64,000 nucleotides of DNA, taken from assembly GCF_900166665.1 (NCBI RefSeq), contig NZ_LT800494.1:465397-529396 (forward strand), in the 5' to 3' direction. Source of the stretch: Cytobacillus gottheilii (GTDB taxonomy: Bacteria > Bacillota > Bacilli > Bacillales > Cytobacillaceae). Below, in pieces: positions 9,869-19,576 of the stretch; within the stretch, counting starts at the first letter, position 1; each line of letters starts with the position of its first letter. The position numbers were made by a program, and so were the translations under genes. Below the pieces are notes generated by a model. It searched no databases, was not told the origin of the DNA, and was given only the letters and a program-made list of their open reading frames with translations.

Positions 9869-10834
9869 ATGTTGCCACTGATAAGTGTAATTGTACCAGT
9901 ATATAATGTTGAAAAGTTCCTTGATAGATGTATTGATAGTATATTAAATCAGACTTATACAAATTTGGAAGTTATCTTAGTTGATGACGGCTCCACAGAT
10001 AGGTCACTAGAAATTTGTAAAAACTATCAGGCATGTGATGGGAGAATAAAGGTTATTCATAAGACTAATGGTGGGGTTAGTAGTGCTCGTAATGTTGGAT
10101 TACTTTCAACAAATGGTAAATATATCAGTTTTGTTGACAGTGATGACTACCTTGAGCCCAATTGCTTAAGTATTCTTTACGAAGCGTTAATTAATAATAA
10201 TTGTGATATAGCTTGTTCAAATATTATTTGTGAATCCGTTAATGGTAAGGAGCTTAATATACTTAAGTATAATGAATCAAATGTGATTTTTGATGTAAAT
10301 CATTATGATATGTATAATCGTTCAGTTTATAATAAATTATTTAGTAGTAACTGCCTCAAAACACAATATGGTCCACTTTTGTTTGATGAGTCACTATATT
10401 ATGGAGAAGATGCATTATTTACTATCAGCGCTTTTTCGAACGCAAAAAACATAATAAGACTTTCAAATCCTCTATACCATTATGTAATACACGAGAACAG
10501 TGCTATGCAAAAATTTTCAATTAAATCATTAACCGAAATAGATGCTTGGAGCAAAATTGTTAATATATTGAAACCCTTTCCCGAAGCACAAAATGAGGCG
10601 CGAGCCCAATACAGTTTGAATTCACAGCGCATTTTAATAAATATCTTCAGACATCAAAGCAAAGATATTAAACTTCAGAAGAAGGTTTTAAAAAAAGTGA
10701 AAAAATATAGAAATGAAGTTTTAAATAGTAATTATATACCGTTAAACAATAAAATTTCATATTTTATATTTACTGTATGCCCAAGGACTTATACACACTT
10801 GTTAGATATTAGTAAAATTATATTAAAGCGATAA
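9869..10834 (+). CDS. GT2 family glycosyltransferase
   Basis: A 321-residue GT-A enzyme. It opens with ISVIVPVYNVEKFLDRCIDS, then VDDGSTDRS, NGGVSSARNVGL and the metal-binding DSDDY near residue 91. AAGGAG is 8 nt before the ATG, and the gap to the upstream gene is 11 bp. It is closest in style to EpsH/EpsJ-like enzymes of Bacillus exopolysaccharide clusters, but this resemblance is generic. It precedes the pyruvyl transferase and may add the sugar that is later ketalated; that is inference only. Confidence 0.88.
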   Translation: MLPLISVIVPVYNVEKFLDRCIDSILNQTYTNLEVILVDDGSTDRSLEICKNYQACDGRIKVIHKTNGGVSSARNVGLLSTNGKYISFVDSDDYLEPNCLSILYEALINNNCDIACSNIICESVNGKELNILKYNESNVIFDVNHYDMYNRSVYNKLFSSNCLKTQYGPLLFDESLYYGEDALFTISAFSNAKNIIRLSNPLYHYVIHENSAMQKFSIKSLTEIDAWSKIVNILKPFPEAQNEARAQYSLNSQRILINIFRHQSKDIKLQKKVLKKVKKYRNEVLNSNYIPLNNKISYFIFTVCPRTYTHLLDISKIILKR

Positions 10835-10853
10835 GAATAGGAGATACTTCATC

Positions 10854-11999
10854 ATGAAAAAGATAGGAATCGTACCATTAGAATATCACAGTTATAATTA
10901 TGGTGGCACGCTACAGAATTATGCTTTACAGCAAGCCTTTTTAAAAACAGGTTGCAAAGTAGAAGTATTAAATTTTGACGATAGTAAAGAAAAGAAATTA
11001 TTTTCTATATCACAAAACAAGAATAAGCCAACAGTAAAAACAAATATAAAAAAAAGAATTCAAAGAGTATTAAATTTTTTGTATTACAAAAAAATAAATT
11101 CTAAAAGAACTAAGTTTGAAGAGTTCAGGGAGAAACATTTTTCAGATATGCATGATGCGACTTCATTAAATTTAGCTAAGATCGCTGATGAATTTGACTG
11201 TTTTGTTTGTGGTAGTGATCAGGTTTGGAATCCGTACTGGTGCAATTCAACCCATTTTTTGTCATTTGTCCCTAATAATATTCCAAAAGTTTCATATGCT
11301 GCAAGCATTGGTGTGGATGATTTAACAGATGAACAAAAAGTGGTTTATAAGCCATTAATTGATGATTTTACTTTAGTTTCTGTAAGAGAAACGCGAGGTA
11401 AAGAAATACTTCAGTCATTTGTTGATGCAAATGTAGAAGTGGTACTTGATCCCACAATGCTATTAACCTCAAATGAATGGAATATAATCCTGCCAAACAA
11501 AAAAATAAAAGAAAAATATATATTTACTTATTTTTTGGGTGAAGATGCCGCGCTGCGAGAATATGCAGAATCACTTGCTGAGAAACTGGGATATAAGATT
11601 GTTAATATTCCATTTTTATATGGAGAAGTTCGTAAGGCAGACCTATTATTTGGTCATATTAAATACGCTTCTGCTGGCCCAGAAGATTTTATTAGTCTTA
11701 TAACAAATGCAGAAATTATCCTTACCGATTCATTTCACGCCTGCGTATTTTCAATGATATTCCACAAAAATTTCTATGCATTTGATAGAAAGGTTTATGG
11801 TAAGAGTATGTCATCCAGAATTACCGGATTACTAGATAGTGTGGGAATTGTAGGTCACATAATTGGAACTGATTATCCTATTGATAATATCTTATCCTCG
11901 AGCATCAACTATGATGAGGTAGAGGCCAATCTTAACGCTTTGCGTGAAAATTCACTTGCATTCATTAAAAAGACAGTCGAACTCGAATTAGATAGGTAG
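10854..11999 (+). CDS. Polysaccharide pyruvyl transferase family protein
   Basis: A 381-residue member of the PF04230 family (CsaB/EpsO-like). Diagnostic stretches are the N-terminal GGTLQNYALQQAF, FVCGSDQVWNPYW near residue 125, and ITDSFHACVFS near residue 295 with the conserved His. Family enzymes transfer pyruvate from PEP to a sugar hydroxyl, giving an acidic ketal. A start ATG with AGGAG upstream follows 19 bp after the glycosyltransferase. The FrhB-like gene 1.8 kb downstream is a frequent neighbour of this family in Firmicute and archaeal capsule loci. Together with UDP-glucose dehydrogenase this suggests an anionic polymer. Confidence 0.87.
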   Translation: MKKIGIVPLEYHSYNYGGTLQNYALQQAFLKTGCKVEVLNFDDSKEKKLFSISQNKNKPTVKTNIKKRIQRVLNFLYYKKINSKRTKFEEFREKHFSDMHDATSLNLAKIADEFDCFVCGSDQVWNPYWCNSTHFLSFVPNNIPKVSYAASIGVDDLTDEQKVVYKPLIDDFTLVSVRETRGKEILQSFVDANVEVVLDPTMLLTSNEWNIILPNKKIKEKYIFTYFLGEDAALREYAESLAEKLGYKIVNIPFLYGEVRKADLLFGHIKYASAGPEDFISLITNAEIILTDSFHACVFSMIFHKNFYAFDRKVYGKSMSSRITGLLDSVGIVGHIIGTDYPIDNILSSSINYDEVEANLNALRENSLAFIKKTVELELDR

Positions 12000-12219
12000 T
12001 TGTAGGTTGAAAATAAATTAATTATTATTGGAAATATTCCTATAATTATGTGTGAGTTACCTTGAAATGTTTAGTTACATCTGCAGTTTCTTCTACTAAT
12101 GTATTCTTTTTATTTATTCTTAATAACTTTTGGGAACTATAGTATATTTTAATATTCCGGTTAGCATTAAATTGGTATAGCAGTTTAATAAACTGGGAAT
12201 TTAAAGGAAGTTGTTCAAG

Positions 12220-13767
12220 TTGAATCAATTAAAATCTGGAGCAATATTATCTTATGTATCAATTTTTATTACTACTATAATTGCTCTTTTATATACACCA
12301 ATAATGATTAGACTCTTGGGACAATCAGAATATGGGTTATACTCAATGATTGGTTCAATTTCAGCGTACCTTAGCATCATGGATTTAGGGTTAGGAAATG
12401 CTATTGTAAGGTATACTGCTAGGAACAGAGCCATTGGAAATAAAGAAGCAGAGTCAAGGCTTAATGGAATGTTTTTATTATTATATTCTGTAATTGGTCT
12501 TTTGACTATCTTAGTAGGCTTTGTTGTTTATAATACTGTAGACAATGTGTTTGGAGCCGGATTAACCTTAATGGAATTAGAAAAGGCAAAAATAATGGTT
12601 ATAATAATAATCATAAACTTTTCTTTATCTTTTCCATTGGCAATTTTTGGTTCTGTTATGCAGGCTTATGAAAGATTTGTATTTGTAAAAGTTGTTGCAA
12701 TTATCCGTTCTTTATTAGTGCCGTTAATTACGTTGCCATTTTTATTTATAGGTTTTGGTTCAGTAACTATGGTTATTGTATCTACATTAGTAAATATAAT
12801 TTGCTTGCTTTTTAATGTATTTTACTGTTTTAGATACTTGAAAATTAAATTTCATTTTGGGAAACCAGACTATCGGTTAATGAGAGAAATATTAGGATAC
12901 TCATTTTTTATTTTTTTGGGAATTATAGTTGATCAAATTAATTGGAATACAGGACAAATCATATTAGGAGCTGTGGCAGGGACAACTGCAGTTGCTGTTT
13001 TTGCTATCGCTATCCAATTTATTAGATTGTACTTACAATTTTCAACTTCACTCAGTGGTTTATTTTTACCAAGAGTATCTATGATGGTAGCAAACAATGC
13101 AAGCTCATTTGAATTAACAAATATGATGATTAAGTACGGTAGAGTTCAGTATATTATCTTAGCATATATTTTAAGCGGCTTTATTTTATACGGACGTCCA
13201 TTTATTGATATATGGGCCGGTACAAGTTACTCGGGCGCTTACTATATGGTTATAATTATTATGATTCCTATAACAATTCCATTAATACAAAATATTGGTT
13301 TATCGGTCTTACAGGCTAAAAATTTACAAGGTTTTAGATCTGTTGTTTTAATTATGATAGCTATATTAAATGTAATAATTTCAGTACTTTTAGCAAAAAG
13401 TTATGGCGGTGTAGGAGTAGCTCTTGGTACCGGGATTTCCTATATAATTGGTAATGGAATTATAATGAATTTTTATTACCATTATAAAATTGGGATTAAT
13501 ATACTTCTATTTTGGAAAAATATACTGTTAATGTCTATCCCAGTTTTGACTTCTTTAACTCTGGGAATTGGTATGGATTTCGTAATAACAAAAGATAGTT
13601 TGTTATTTTTAATTAGTAAAATAGTTTTGTTTTCAATTGGCTATTTTTTATTAATGTGGTTTTACGGATTTAATAATTATGAAAGAAGTTTATTTAAGTC
13701 TTTTACAAAAGCATTAAAGCGTTTTTTATTAAAGTTAAATATTCGAAATAGAAACAACGATTGTTAA
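12220..13767 (+). CDS. Wzx-like polysaccharide flippase
   Basis: About 515 residues with roughly twelve to fourteen hydrophobic helices and the family opening SGAILSYVSIFITTIIALLYTPIMIR, then LLGQSEYGLYS and DLGLGNAIVRY, typical of the MOP-superfamily exporters that flip undecaprenyl-linked repeat units. TTG 12220 is preferred to TTG 12211 because AAAGGAAG lies 9 nt before it, whereas the upstream TTG has almost no spacing. A 220-bp gap with no gene separates it from the pyruvyl transferase. It works with the Wzy-like polymerase encoded 4 kb upstream. Confidence 0.88.
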   Translation: MNQLKSGAILSYVSIFITTIIALLYTPIMIRLLGQSEYGLYSMIGSISAYLSIMDLGLGNAIVRYTARNRAIGNKEAESRLNGMFLLLYSVIGLLTILVGFVVYNTVDNVFGAGLTLMELEKAKIMVIIIIINFSLSFPLAIFGSVMQAYERFVFVKVVAIIRSLLVPLITLPFLFIGFGSVTMVIVSTLVNIICLLFNVFYCFRYLKIKFHFGKPDYRLMREILGYSFFIFLGIIVDQINWNTGQIILGAVAGTTAVAVFAIAIQFIRLYLQFSTSLSGLFLPRVSMMVANNASSFELTNMMIKYGRVQYIILAYILSGFILYGRPFIDIWAGTSYSGAYYMVIIIMIPITIPLIQNIGLSVLQAKNLQGFRSVVLIMIAILNVIISVLLAKSYGGVGVALGTGISYIIGNGIIMNFYYHYKIGINILLFWKNILLMSIPVLTSLTLGIGMDFVITKDSLLFLISKIVLFSIGYFLLMWFYGFNNYERSLFKSFTKALKRFLLKLNIRNRNNDC

Positions 13768-13783
13768 TATAAATTAGAATAAT

Positions 13784-15244
13784 ATGTTTCTTAACAAGGT
13801 AGGTGTGGATTGTAACATGAGTGAAATTGAGGAGTTATATAACACTGTAATTAAAAATGATTACTCCTATGGCACAGGGGCATGTGCTGTTTTAAACAAG
13901 AAGATAACAATGGAGTTAAATGAATATGGAGAATACAAACCTAATATACAACACGCATTAATGGATGATGCAGACACTCCTTTACAACTGGTCTGTCCTA
14001 ATTCAAACACCAGTCCAAATGAGGATGAAATAAGTAGAGAATTATATGGAAGAATACCAGGTATTAAATATGACAATAGAATTGGCTATTATAAAGAGCT
14101 ATATGCTGGGCATGTTTTAGAGGGTGATTACCGTAAGAATGCTAGTTCGGGAGGATTTGGTACATGGATTTTTAAAGAATTATTTGATAGGGATTTAATT
14201 GACGGTGTAATTCATGTAAAGGAAAATAATGACAAGGAAGATCCGATACTTTTCAAATATGATATTTCTAGAACTATTGAAGAAATAAAAGCTGGTGCTA
14301 AAACAAGATATTATCCTGTAGAATTTTCACAGGTAATTAATAAAGTAAAAGAAATACCAGGTAGGTATGCAATTATAGGAATTCCTAGTTTTATAATGTC
14401 AATTAGGCTATTAGCTCAACAAGATTCGATTGTTAATGATAGGATAAAATATACAGTTGGCTTAATTTGTGGACATCAAAAAAGTGCAAAATTTGCAGAT
14501 TGTTTAGCTTGGCAGGTTGGAATTGAACCAGGAAATTTAAAGTCTATCAATTTCAGAAAAAAGTTACCTAATGTTCCCGCAAATCGTTATGGTGTAGAAA
14601 TGACGGGTATTGTGAATGGAAAAGAGGTTACAATTACTAAAAGTATGAGTGAACTGCTAGGACATAATTGGGGACAAGGTTTCTTTAAGAGTAATGCATC
14701 TGACTTCACAGATGATGTAATGAATGAAACCGCTGATGTTACACTAGGTGATGCGTGGTTACCTGAATATTCATTTGATAGTAATGGTAACAATGTTATT
14801 CTTGTTAGAAATGAAACAATAGCAAATATTCTTGAAGAAGGAATAACAACTAAGAAAGTAAAACTAGATACAATAAGCGTAGAAACTATAGTAAAGTCAC
14901 AGGCTAGTCATTTTCAACACACACAAAAAGAGCTTGGATATAGATTATATAAAAAAGATAAACTGGGAAAGTGGCGTCCTAAAAAAAGGGTTCCTGCTTC
15001 AAAAGACATCCCCTTTTTTAGAAGAAAAATTCAAGATTTAAGAATAGAGATTTCAAAACAAAGTCATATTAGTTTCCTTAAGGCGGTAGAGTTAAGGGAT
15101 TTGAATTACTTTATTAACGATATGGAAAAATATACAAAAAGGTATGATAGAATTTATTATCTCAGTATTGCTTTCAAGAAAGGCCCTAAAGAAATATTAA
15201 TGAAAGTATTTAATAAAATATCGAGAAGTTTAAAAGGTAGGTAA
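13784..15244 (+). CDS. Coenzyme F420 hydrogenase/dehydrogenase beta-subunit-like protein
   Basis: A 486-residue protein whose core (NASSGGFGTWIFKEL, AGAKTRYYPVEFS, IGIPSFIMSIRLL, VGLICGHQKS, DVTLGDAWLPEY) matches the FrhB/FdhB C-terminal family. Members use a flavin; F420 is not made by typical Bacillaceae, so a different electron carrier is likely. The N-terminal ferredoxin-type cysteine clusters common in relatives are not evident. Genes of this type often accompany pyruvyl transferases in polysaccharide loci, but their reaction there is unsettled. Start choice is uncertain: ATG 13784 lacks a clear site, while ATG 13817 has AAGGTAGGTG about 12 nt upstream. Confidence 0.75.
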   Translation: MFLNKVGVDCNMSEIEELYNTVIKNDYSYGTGACAVLNKKITMELNEYGEYKPNIQHALMDDADTPLQLVCPNSNTSPNEDEISRELYGRIPGIKYDNRIGYYKELYAGHVLEGDYRKNASSGGFGTWIFKELFDRDLIDGVIHVKENNDKEDPILFKYDISRTIEEIKAGAKTRYYPVEFSQVINKVKEIPGRYAIIGIPSFIMSIRLLAQQDSIVNDRIKYTVGLICGHQKSAKFADCLAWQVGIEPGNLKSINFRKKLPNVPANRYGVEMTGIVNGKEVTITKSMSELLGHNWGQGFFKSNASDFTDDVMNETADVTLGDAWLPEYSFDSNGNNVILVRNETIANILEEGITTKKVKLDTISVETIVKSQASHFQHTQKELGYRLYKKDKLGKWRPKKRVPASKDIPFFRRKIQDLRIEISKQSHISFLKAVELRDLNYFINDMEKYTKRYDRIYYLSIAFKKGPKEILMKVFNKISRSLKGR

Positions 15245-15389
15245 CAAATAAATTTAGGCTGAATTTTATGCATTCTAATGATGTGAATAAATTATTAGTG
15301 AGGATAAGTTGATTATTTAAGAGCAATTAACATGTAGATAGGCTAATTTTTAATAAAATACCTACATATAAGGAGAGAGCATTTCAAAA

Positions 15390-16556
15390 ATGAAAATTAC
15401 AATTGTTGGTACAGGTTATGTAGGATTATCTAATGCAATTTTACTTGCTCAAAATAATGAAGTTATTGCCCTTGATATAATTCAAGAAAAAGTTGATATG
15501 ATTAATAATAAGAGATCTCCAATTATTGATAATGAAATTGAAGAATATTTAGCAACAAAAGAACTAAATCTAACTGCTACTACAGATAATTATAAAGCTC
15601 ATAAAGATGCAGACTATGTAATCATTTCTACGCCGACAAATTATGATCCAGAGAAAAACTACTTTAATACTAGGACTGTTGAAGCGGTTATTGCTAATGT
15701 ACTATCTATTAATCCAGAAGCGATAATGGTAATTAAATCTACAGTTCCAGTTGGTTATACGGAAAAAGTAAAAGAAAAGTTCGAAACCGAAAATATTATC
15801 TTTTCGCCTGAATTTTTACGTGAAGGAAAGGCTTTGTATGATAACTTGTACCCTTCGCGTATTATTGTTGGTGAACAGTCTAATAGAGCCGGAGTGTTTG
15901 CTAACTTGTTAGCTGAAGGAGCGATAAAGGAAAAGATTCCCGTATTATTTACAAATTCAACAGAAGCAGAAGCTATTAAACTATTTGCCAATACTTACCT
16001 TGCGATGAGAGTCGCATTTTTTAATGAGCTGGATTCTTATGCAGAGGTAAGAGGATTAGACAGTAAGCAAATTATTGATGGCGTGGGTTTGGATCCGCGA
16101 ATTGGTAATCATTATAATAATCCTTCCTTTGGTTATGGTGGTTATTGCCTGCCTAAAGATACAAAGCAGTTATTAGCTAATTACGAGGATGTTCCTAATA
16201 ATATTATGACAGCTATCGTTGATGCAAATAGAACAAGAAAAGATCATGTTGCTGAAATGATTATTAAAAAGAATCCTAAGATTGTTGGTATTTATAGGCT
16301 TACTATGAAAATGGATTCAGATAACTTTAGACAATCAGCTATTCAAGGAGTTATGAAGCGCATTAAGGCTAAAGGTATTGAAGTTGTTGTATACGAGCCA
16401 GCACTTTATGAAGAAACATTCTATAATTCGAGAGTAATAAATGATTTTGAAGAGTTTAAAAGCGTATCAGATGTAATAGTTGCAAATCGATTGTCTGATG
16501 ATTTACGTGATGTAGAGGATAAGGTGTATACTCGGGATTTGTTTAGTAGGGACTAG
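15390..16556 (+). CDS. ugd: UDP-glucose 6-dehydrogenase (short HasB-like form)
   Basis: A 388-residue NAD-dependent enzyme of the UDP-glucose/GDP-mannose dehydrogenase family. It shows the N-terminal Rossmann motif [11 protein letters not shown], the ISTPTNYD and [11 protein letters not shown] segments, [11 protein letters not shown], and the catalytic cysteine in [11 protein letters not shown] near residue 253. Its length is that of E. coli Ugd and streptococcal HasB. It oxidises UDP-glucose (made by GtaB) to UDP-glucuronate, an acidic precursor for the polymer. AAGGAGAG precedes the ATG. It closes the cluster together with galE, 52 bp downstream. Confidence 0.93.
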   Translation: MKITIVGTGYVGLSNAILLAQNNEVIALDIIQEKVDMINNKRSPIIDNEIEEYLATKELNLTATTDNYKAHKDADYVIISTPTNYDPEKNYFNTRTVEAVIANVLSINPEAIMVIKSTVPVGYTEKVKEKFETENIIFSPEFLREGKALYDNLYPSRIIVGEQSNRAGVFANLLAEGAIKEKIPVLFTNSTEAEAIKLFANTYLAMRVAFFNELDSYAEVRGLDSKQIIDGVGLDPRIGNHYNNPSFGYGGYCLPKDTKQLLANYEDVPNNIMTAIVDANRTRKDHVAEMIIKKNPKIVGIYRLTMKMDSDNFRQSAIQGVMKRIKAKGIEVVVYEPALYEETFYNSRVINDFEEFKSVSDVIVANRLSDDLRDVEDKVYTRDLFSRD

Positions 16557-16608
16557 TATATTTTAAAAGGATTATTACCCAGAAGAAATAGGAAAGGAGG
16601 TTTTTATT

Positions 16609-17604
16609 CTGAACATACTAGTAACCGGGGGTGCTGGATATATAGGCTCACATACCTGTATTGCTCTTTTGGAAGCAGGACATTCAGTCATTATTGCGGA
16701 TAATCTTTCGAACAGTAAGCGTGAGACTGTTATGAAAATCATGGATATAGCTGATAAAGAAGTTACTTTTTACGAGATTGATGTAACAGATGCAGAAGCT
16801 GTTGATATTATTTACAGAAATTATAATATAGATGGTGTTATTCATTTTGCTGGTCTTAAAGCAGTTGGCGAATCAGTAGAAAAGCCATTAGATTATTATT
16901 ACAATAACATTGTGAGCACGCTGGTTCTTACAAAGGCTTGTCAGAAATATGGTGTCAATCGATTTGTATTTAGCTCATCAGCAACCGTGTACGGCGATAA
17001 TAAAGTACCTTTTGTAGAAACAATGGATCTCTTACCAACGACTAATCCTTACGGTGAAACGAAAGCCATGAGTGAGCGGATACTTACTGATATTGCAAAT
17101 GCAAACCCTGCTTTTTCATTTTCAATTCTTCGATATTTCAATCCAGTAGGTGCCCATGAGAGTGGACAAATAGGTGAGGCTCCTAACGGAATTCCAAATA
17201 ACCTTATGCCATATGTAACTCAAGTAGCAAAAGGTAAACTTGAGAAATTACGAGTGTTTGGAAATGACTACCCTACGGTGGATGGTACTGGAGTTCGCGA
17301 TTACATTCATGTAGTCGATCTTGCTGAAGGACATGTTGCTGCATTGGAAAATCTAACTGAAGGTGTCCGTGTTTATAATTTAGGAACCGGTAAAGGAACT
17401 AGTGTACTAGAATTAGTAAAAGCCTTTGAAGAAGCTAACGATATTGAAGTTCCTTATGAAATCGTAGATCGGAGGCCTGGGGATATCGCTTCATGCTATG
17501 CCGATGCTTCAAAAGCAAAGCAAGAACTAGGTTGGGCAGCCAAACGTGATCTCATTGCTATGTGCCGGGATGCTTGGCGATTTGAGAAGAAGTATAAAGA
17601 ATAG
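16609..17604 (+). CDS. galE: UDP-glucose 4-epimerase with a probable CTG start
   Basis: GalE interconverts UDP-glucose and UDP-galactose. The first ATG (16669) would delete the NAD-binding TGGAGYIGSH motif, which is encoded in frame just upstream (16621-16650), so the gene must begin earlier. A strong AAAGGAGG (16593-16600) is 8 nt before a CTG at 16609; the only other nearby options are ATT/ATA codons. Starting at CTG gives 331 residues, the normal GalE length. The catalytic SSSATVYG and YGETK (Tyr-x-x-x-Lys) motifs are intact, as is RYFNPVGAHESG. The enzyme supplies UDP-galactose for the upstream glycosyltransferases. Enzyme identity is very sure; the initiator codon is inferred from spacing and would be rare. 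Confidence 0.92.
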   Translation: MNILVTGGAGYIGSHTCIALLEAGHSVIIADNLSNSKRETVMKIMDIADKEVTFYEIDVTDAEAVDIIYRNYNIDGVIHFAGLKAVGESVEKPLDYYYNNIVSTLVLTKACQKYGVNRFVFSSSATVYGDNKVPFVETMDLLPTTNPYGETKAMSERILTDIANANPAFSFSILRYFNPVGAHESGQIGEAPNGIPNNLMPYVTQVAKGKLEKLRVFGNDYPTVDGTGVRDYIHVVDLAEGHVAALENLTEGVRVYNLGTGKGTSVLELVKAFEEANDIEVPYEIVDRRPGDIASCYADASKAKQELGWAAKRDLIAMCRDAWRFEKKYKE

Positions 17605-17621
17605 TGTGATTTAGTAAATTA

Positions 17622-17647
17622 CCCGCTGGGCTTAATGGCTCGGCGGG
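17622..17647 (+). terminator. Terminator-like hairpin after galE
   Basis: A 10-bp GC-rich stem (CCCGCTGGGC with GGCTCGGCGGG, two wobbles) begins 18 bp after the galE stop and marks the end of the polysaccharide cluster. The T-tract after it is weak (CATATTTGT). Confidence 0.6.
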
Positions 17648-17685
17648 CATATTTGTCGTGCTATTTATTATTCATTTAGAATTTG

Positions 17686-17704
17686 GGTGCCTGTCACCAC
17701 CCAG
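17686..17704. repeat. REP-like palindrome GGTGCCTGTCACC
   Basis: The palindrome GGTG/CACC with a CCTGT centre lies in the 424-bp gap between galE and yifB. The 17-nt string GTGCCTGTCACCACCCA (17687-17703) recurs exactly at 19942-19958, where it interrupts a transposase gene. A related GGCAGGTGCCTGG lies at 17802-17814. No gene is seen in the rest of this gap. Confidence 0.8.
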
Positions 17705-18028
17705 ATTTTGTCAAATAAAAAGTGTTGTATATGGGCAAAGTGATAGCGGTTTAGTTCCCCTATTTGAAAAGTTTCTGTTATACAAGATTGTTTATGGTTA
17801 GGGGCAGGTGCCTGGATTGTTTTAAAATGCTAATTTCTATCAAAAGGATGAAATGGCTGTTTTTGTACTAATGTTTTTTTATTTTCGTATAAGAAAAATT
17901 TGATTTTCGTTATTAATTAGGCTTTGAGATTTAAATTTTGTCCTTTCGTCTTTTTCGATCCATTCTGCTATACTATCAGAAATTTACTGAATAACGAGTA
18001 GAGATGAAAAAGGAAAGGATTATGTGTA

Positions 18029-19576
18029 ATGGCTACTGTAGTATCTAGTATTGGGCTTAAAGGGATGGAAGGGTACAAAGTTCAGGTGGAGGTGCAGTTG
18101 CTTCCTGGTGTGGAGAGTGTGAGTATTGTTGGTTTGCCGGATGCGTCTGTGAAAGAGTCGAAGGACCGGGTGATGGCTGCTTTGTATGCGAATGGTTGTG
18201 AAGTGCCAGATAAGAAGATTGTCATTAATCTTTCACCGGCTGAGCAAAGGAAGAACAGTCCTATTTTTGACTTAGCAATGGCAATAGGTATTATGAAGGA
18301 GGTTAATTACATCAAGGATCCACTGCCAAATCATGCGGGTTTTCTGGGGGTCTTGTCCTTAGATGGAACAATTAAGCCTGTAGACGGTATGCTGCCAGCT
18401 ATTTTAGCTGCAAGGAAGGAAAAATTGAAAATATTGTACCTTCCTCAAATCAATAATTTTCCACTTGAATATGTAGAGGATATCGAACTCCGATTTGTGC
18501 AAACGCTAAGTGATGTTATCGAATCATTTTCAGGTCAGCTATCGGCATTTTCAGCTGTTTTCCCACCGAGCCGAACAAAGCCTCCTATGAAGCCATCCTA
18601 CGATAAAGATTATAAACACATACTTGGACACCCCCAAGCGAAGCGAGCATTAGAAGTAGCCGGTGCAGGCGGACATAATGTCTTAATGTCGGGACCACCT
18701 GGCTACGGCAAGAGCTTGTTAGCTGAGACATTTTCATCCATATTACCCCCATTGACACAAGAAGCACAGTATGAAGTGATGAGTATTTACCAACTATCTG
18801 GTGTTAGTCAACCAGCAAATAATCAATTAGCCCCTTTTCGCAACCCGCATCATTCTTCGTCAGCTGTATCACTCATCGGCGGTGGATCGAATCCAAAGCC
18901 TGGTGAGGTATCACTTGCACATCGCGGTGTGCTATTCCTCGATGAAATGGCTGAATTTCCAAAGAAAACGTTAGACATGCTCCGCCAACCTATTGAGACA
19001 GGAAAGATTACGATAAGTCGAGCGGCATCAACCGTAACTTATCCAGCACAATTTATATTATTAGGAGCGATGAACCCTTGTCCCTGTGGTTATTTGGGGT
19101 CGGGGCATTTTTCCTGCACGTGCACACCAAAGCAAATTACGGCATACACCAATCGTGTATCTGGTCCCATTCAGGATACAATGGATATTATATTATTTCT
19201 TCAAGCAGTTGCACTAGATAAAGAGTCAACAGAACACAATGAAACCTCAGAGACAATTCGTGCACGCGTAACTGAAGCGCGATTGCGTCAATACAACCGA
19301 TATGGTAAAGGCATCACCAATGCCATAGCAGCTCCAGAATTAATTTTGAAAGCTGCTGAACTTAAACCTGAGCAACAGCAGATGATCCAACAAGGAGCAA
19401 GCAAGTACCATTGGAGCACGAGGGTTCAAATGAAAATACTGCGGATTGCCCGAACCATTTCAGATCTGAATGGAGATCAAGTGGTAACAAATCAAGCCTT
19501 GTGGGAAGCAATGACACTGCGTCGAACACAAATATGGAAACAAAATAACAAGAGGATGAGTAATTACAATGGGTAG
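18029..19576 (+). CDS. YifB/ComM-type Mg-chelatase-like AAA+ ATPase
   Basis: A 515-residue protein with the family order: an N-terminal S5-like ChlI domain (VSIVGLPDASVKESKDRV near residue 35), Walker A GPPGYGKS near residue 230, Walker B VLFLDEMAEF near 305, a Cys-rich insert MNPCPCGYLG near 350, and the C-terminal winged domain. ComM is known in Gram-negative bacteria as a hexameric helicase promoting branch migration during natural transformation; the Bacillus role is less well defined. AAAGGA lies about 12 nt before the ATG. Its last 8 bp overlap the start of a RAYT transposase gene, showing that the transposase arrived or persisted as a tail gene. Confidence 0.9.
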   Translation: MATVVSSIGLKGMEGYKVQVEVQLLPGVESVSIVGLPDASVKESKDRVMAALYANGCEVPDKKIVINLSPAEQRKNSPIFDLAMAIGIMKEVNYIKDPLPNHAGFLGVLSLDGTIKPVDGMLPAILAARKEKLKILYLPQINNFPLEYVEDIELRFVQTLSDVIESFSGQLSAFSAVFPPSRTKPPMKPSYDKDYKHILGHPQAKRALEVAGAGGHNVLMSGPPGYGKSLLAETFSSILPPLTQEAQYEVMSIYQLSGVSQPANNQLAPFRNPHHSSSAVSLIGGGSNPKPGEVSLAHRGVLFLDEMAEFPKKTLDMLRQPIETGKITISRAASTVTYPAQFILLGAMNPCPCGYLGSGHFSCTCTPKQITAYTNRVSGPIQDTMDIILFLQAVALDKESTEHNETSETIRARVTEARLRQYNRYGKGITNAIAAPELILKAAELKPEQQQMIQQGASKYHWSTRVQMKILRIARTISDLNGDQVVTNQALWEAMTLRRTQIWKQNNKRMSNYNG

